A stretch of 64,000 bases of DNA. Origin: Paenibacillus cellulositrophicus. GTDB taxonomy: Bacteria > Bacillota > Bacilli > Paenibacillales > Paenibacillaceae. This document shows, in pieces, positions 62,003 to 64,000 of the stretch (its first letter is position 1; each line of letters opens with the position of its first letter). Below the pieces are notes generated by a model. It was not told the DNA's origin, made no database searches, and saw nothing but the letters and a program-made list of their open reading frames with translations. The DNA lies in assembly GCF_009363095.1 (NCBI RefSeq), contig NZ_CP045295.1, positions 5,733,001-5,797,000 on the forward strand, in the 5' to 3' direction. A program made the translations under genes and the position numbers.

Positions 62003-63115
62003 ATGTGTGACACGGATCCGTTGGGAAGAGCAGAAAGGATGCGGAATCATGTGAGTCGAACGCACGCCGATCAATGGGGAGGCATTGACGGGTTGGGAAG
62101 GGAGCTTCCAACGCGGGCAGAAACGGGGCCGAGGCGCGAAGGCAGATACGTAGGTTTATTTTACTTTCTGTGGCTGGGGCAGCACGGAACGTCAGGCCCT
62201 TTTGATAACAGCGAAATTCTCGCTAAATATCCTGAAGCGGTATGGGATCCAGCCCACCCCGCCTGGGGGCCGGAAAATGCATTTCACTTCTGGGGCGAGC
62301 CTTTGTATGGCTATTATCTGAATGACGATGCCTGGGTGCTTCGCAGACACGTGCAGCTTCTGACGAGTGCGGGCGTGGATTTTATCGTGTTTGACACGAC
62401 TAATGCCGTTACGTACAAGAAGGTATACGACGTATTGTTTCGCGTGCTGGACGAGGTATGGGGACAAGGCTTTACCGTACCGCAGTTTGCCTTTTACACG
62501 AACACGGATTCAGGAACAACGATTGCGGAATTGTACGAAGATATATACAAACCGGGGCGCTATAAGCATCTATGGTTTCACTGGAAAGGCAACCCTTTGA
62601 TCATTGGTGATCCGGCGGAATGCACGGAGGAACAGCAGGCGTTTTTCACCTTTCGCCTAAATCAATGGCCGAATGAAGAAGCGAAGGTAAACGGTTTTCC
62701 ATGGATCGAATTTCAGCGGCCGCAGCGGGTGTTTTTTAATGATGAAGGGGAGAAGGAAGTGATCAACGTTTCCGTCGCGCAGCATCCCAGTGTAGCCATG
62801 AGCGATACGCCCTTTTACGGGTACGGGGACAATTGGGGGAGAGGTTATCACGAAGGGATGGAGGAACCGGAGGCTGATCTGTACGAATCCATTCATCGGG
62901 GCATGAATATCGCCGAACAATGGGAGTTTGCTATTGACGAGGACCCGCAGATCATTTTCGTTACCGGCTGGAACGAGTGGATCGCCATGCGCCTGCAGGG
63001 AACAACGGATCGGCCGGTTTTGTTCGTTGATCAAGCTACGCTTGCATTCAGCCGGGATATCGAGCCGATGAAGGGGCGGGTATCAAGACCATTATTATAT
63101 GCAGTTGATCGGTGA
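62003..63115 (+). CDS. GH99/GH71-like catalytic part, frameshifted from its C-terminal domain
   Basis: 370 residues from the ATG at 62003 (GGAGG 11 bases upstream; an ATG at 61985 is an alternative). TIM-barrel-like domain with YVGLFYFLWLG, GVDFIVFDTTNAVTYKKVYD and the conserved VTGWNEWIAMRL typical of GH71/GH99-like proteins. No signal peptide. After MKG the frame ends in an atypical tail (RVSRPLLYAVDR), while the natural continuation (GYQDHYYMQLIGDIRRYKG) is in the next frame. One extra base in AAGGGGCGGG (63071-63080) explains this. So the gene is probably damaged, or the base is a sequencing error. Confidence 0.75.
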   Translation: MCDTDPLGRAERMRNHVSRTHADQWGGIDGLGRELPTRAETGPRREGRYVGLFYFLWLGQHGTSGPFDNSEILAKYPEAVWDPAHPAWGPENAFHFWGEPLYGYYLNDDAWVLRRHVQLLTSAGVDFIVFDTTNAVTYKKVYDVLFRVLDEVWGQGFTVPQFAFYTNTDSGTTIAELYEDIYKPGRYKHLWFHWKGNPLIIGDPAECTEEQQAFFTFRLNQWPNEEAKVNGFPWIEFQRPQRVFFNDEGEKEVINVSVAQHPSVAMSDTPFYGYGDNWGRGYHEGMEEPEADLYESIHRGMNIAEQWEFAIDEDPQIIFVTGWNEWIAMRLQGTTDRPVLFVDQATLAFSRDIEPMKGRVSRPLLYAVDR

Positions 63116-63758
63116 TATCCGCCGCTACAAGGGCATGTCCGAACCGGTGGACAGCGGAACCTTCCTGGCTGCAGAGCCGGACTTTACGGCATGGCCGTCT
63201 GTACCGGAGCTGTACAGGGACTTTGAAGGGGATACGATGCGCCGGGATCATGCCGGATATGGGAGTTATCATTATTTTCAAGACACGGGCAGAAATGATT
63301 TGGTTACCCTGAAAGCCGCACATACGGATCACTGTCTTTATTTTTACGCAAAAACGAAAGATCCCATCACCCATTATACGGACCGTCACTGGATGATGCT
63401 GCTCATCCGTAACCGGAGACAACATAGCCCGGGATGGGAGGGGTACCATTACATTGTGAACAGGACAGTCATAGACCGTTCCAAGGCGCTGTTGGAACAC
63501 AGCACTGGGGGTTGGAATTGGAAAGCGTCGGCAGAGATCCGTTATTTCGTTTCGGGGAATGAAATGTATGTTGAAATCCCGCTCGCACAGCTTCGGGGCG
63601 ATGAAGCTCCGAAGGACCGGGCGAAAGGAATATGGATCGAGTTCAAGTGGGTGGACAATATGCAGAACGAAGGGGACATCGCAGACTTTTATTTGCACGG
63701 CGACACGGCGCCGGAAGGACGATTGAACTTTGTGTACAAATCGGTCGACGAATCATAA
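63099..63758 (+). CDS. CBM9-like C-terminal domain of the frameshifted GH99-like protein
   Basis: The frame open from about 63076 encodes about 225 residues: a linker (DHYYMQLIGDIRRYKG), then a beta-sandwich resembling CBM9/DOMON-type modules (HCLYFYAKTKDP, RHWMMLLIRNR, YFVSGNEMYVEIPLAQL, FKWVDNMQNEGDIADFYLHG). There is no ribosome binding site before the Met at 63099, and it overlaps the previous frame, so it is the 3' part of one split gene rather than a separate gene. Confidence 0.75.
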   Translation: MQLIGDIRRYKGMSEPVDSGTFLAAEPDFTAWPSVPELYRDFEGDTMRRDHAGYGSYHYFQDTGRNDLVTLKAAHTDHCLYFYAKTKDPITHYTDRHWMMLLIRNRRQHSPGWEGYHYIVNRTVIDRSKALLEHSTGGWNWKASAEIRYFVSGNEMYVEIPLAQLRGDEAPKDRAKGIWIEFKWVDNMQNEGDIADFYLHGDTAPEGRLNFVYKSVDES

Positions 63759-63814
63759 TTCATAAGCACTCATTTTCTGGATACTTGAGATCAGCACAAG
63801 CTGGAGGTAAAGCG

Positions 63815-64000
63815 ATGAATAGAGATAGCTGGAAAGCGGAATGGATTTGGGCAGAGGGAACGGGGAATGAGAATAACGTATATGTGGAAGCGCGCCAATC
63901 CTTTGAACTGACGGTACCCTTTACAAAAGCGCTCGTACGGATTTCCGCCAACCAATCCTACAAGCTGTACATTAACGGCATCGAAGCGGGCAGAGGCCCC
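63815..64000 (+). CDS. GH78 alpha-L-rhamnosidase-like, N-terminal part (cut by window end)
   Basis: 62 codons from the ATG at 63815 with GGAGG 7 bases upstream. WKAEWIWAEG, then VYVEARQSFEL and RISANQSYKLYINGIEAGRG match the N-terminal beta-sandwich of GH78 rhamnosidases. The catalytic domain lies beyond the window, so the assignment rests on the N-terminal domain only. Confidence 0.75.
   Translation, partial: MNRDSWKAEWIWAEGTGNENNVYVEARQSFELTVPFTKALVRISANQSYKLYINGIEAGRGP

Overview
The window looks like a chromosomal segment of a Paenibacillus-type Gram-positive bacterium (Bacillota). The reasons are strong AGGAGG-type ribosome binding sites with frequent GTG/TTG starts, YesM/YesN-type two-component systems driving carbohydrate ABC transporters, many plant-glycan hydrolases, a T-box leader, a c-di-AMP riboswitch and CsoR-type copper control. 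The genus is inferred from this gene repertoire, not from a marker gene. No rRNA, tRNA or CRISPR array was seen.

Layout. (1) 1-5.9 kb: AT-rich, decayed DNA with a broken RHS/YD-repeat gene, a HEAT-repeat gene (possible orphan immunity gene), a large hairpin and a decayed minus-strand gene. (2) 6.1-14.0 kb: an intact GC-rich operon-like block with a YesM-like sensor kinase, YesN-like regulator, sugar-binding lipoprotein, two permeases and a GH130 phosphorylase, which together would sense, import and phosphorolyse a (probably mannose-containing) oligosaccharide. (3) 14.1-29 kb: a mosaic of AT-rich accessory DNA. It holds 51-bp tandem repeats, a secreted GH28-like beta-helix enzyme, and remnants of UPF0210, HAD, IS3, WYL and TetR genes. 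It also holds small regulator/enzyme pairs (PanE-like/TetR, TetR remnant/NmrA-like/SDR, ArsR/MFS), an ISL3 transposase with no room for terminal repeats, and a duplicated PEP-mutase-family gene.

(4) 29-40.1 kb: copper and cell-envelope island. It carries a YdhK-type lipoprotein, a multicopper oxidase remnant, a c-di-AMP-riboswitch-controlled NlpC/P60 hydrolase, a multicopper oxidase, two CopZ chaperones, a response regulator/kinase pair, a 14-TM MFS exporter, CsoR, CopA and a glutaredoxin. Four near-identical G-rich operators sit between the -35 and -10 of four promoters, which suggests one CsoR regulon.

(5) 40.3-51 kb, mostly minus strand: ilvB behind two tandem T-box leaders; a coupled operon of an AcoR-like GAF-PAS-GGDEF-EAL protein, a thiamine-diphosphate enzyme and a CMD-family protein; an AI-2E-family transporter; and an ArsR/AHSA1 pair. 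(6) 50-64 kb: a carbohydrate-use region with AraC regulators, GH31, a truncated GH42, GH105, a large secreted DUF5722 protein, a frameshifted GH99-like/CBM9-like protein and the start of a GH78 rhamnosidase. This fits use of a rhamnose- and uronate-containing glycan. It is interrupted by a class D beta-lactamase/membrane protein pair divergent from a MocR-type regulator. Two genes of this region share an AAGTAT...ATACTT element.
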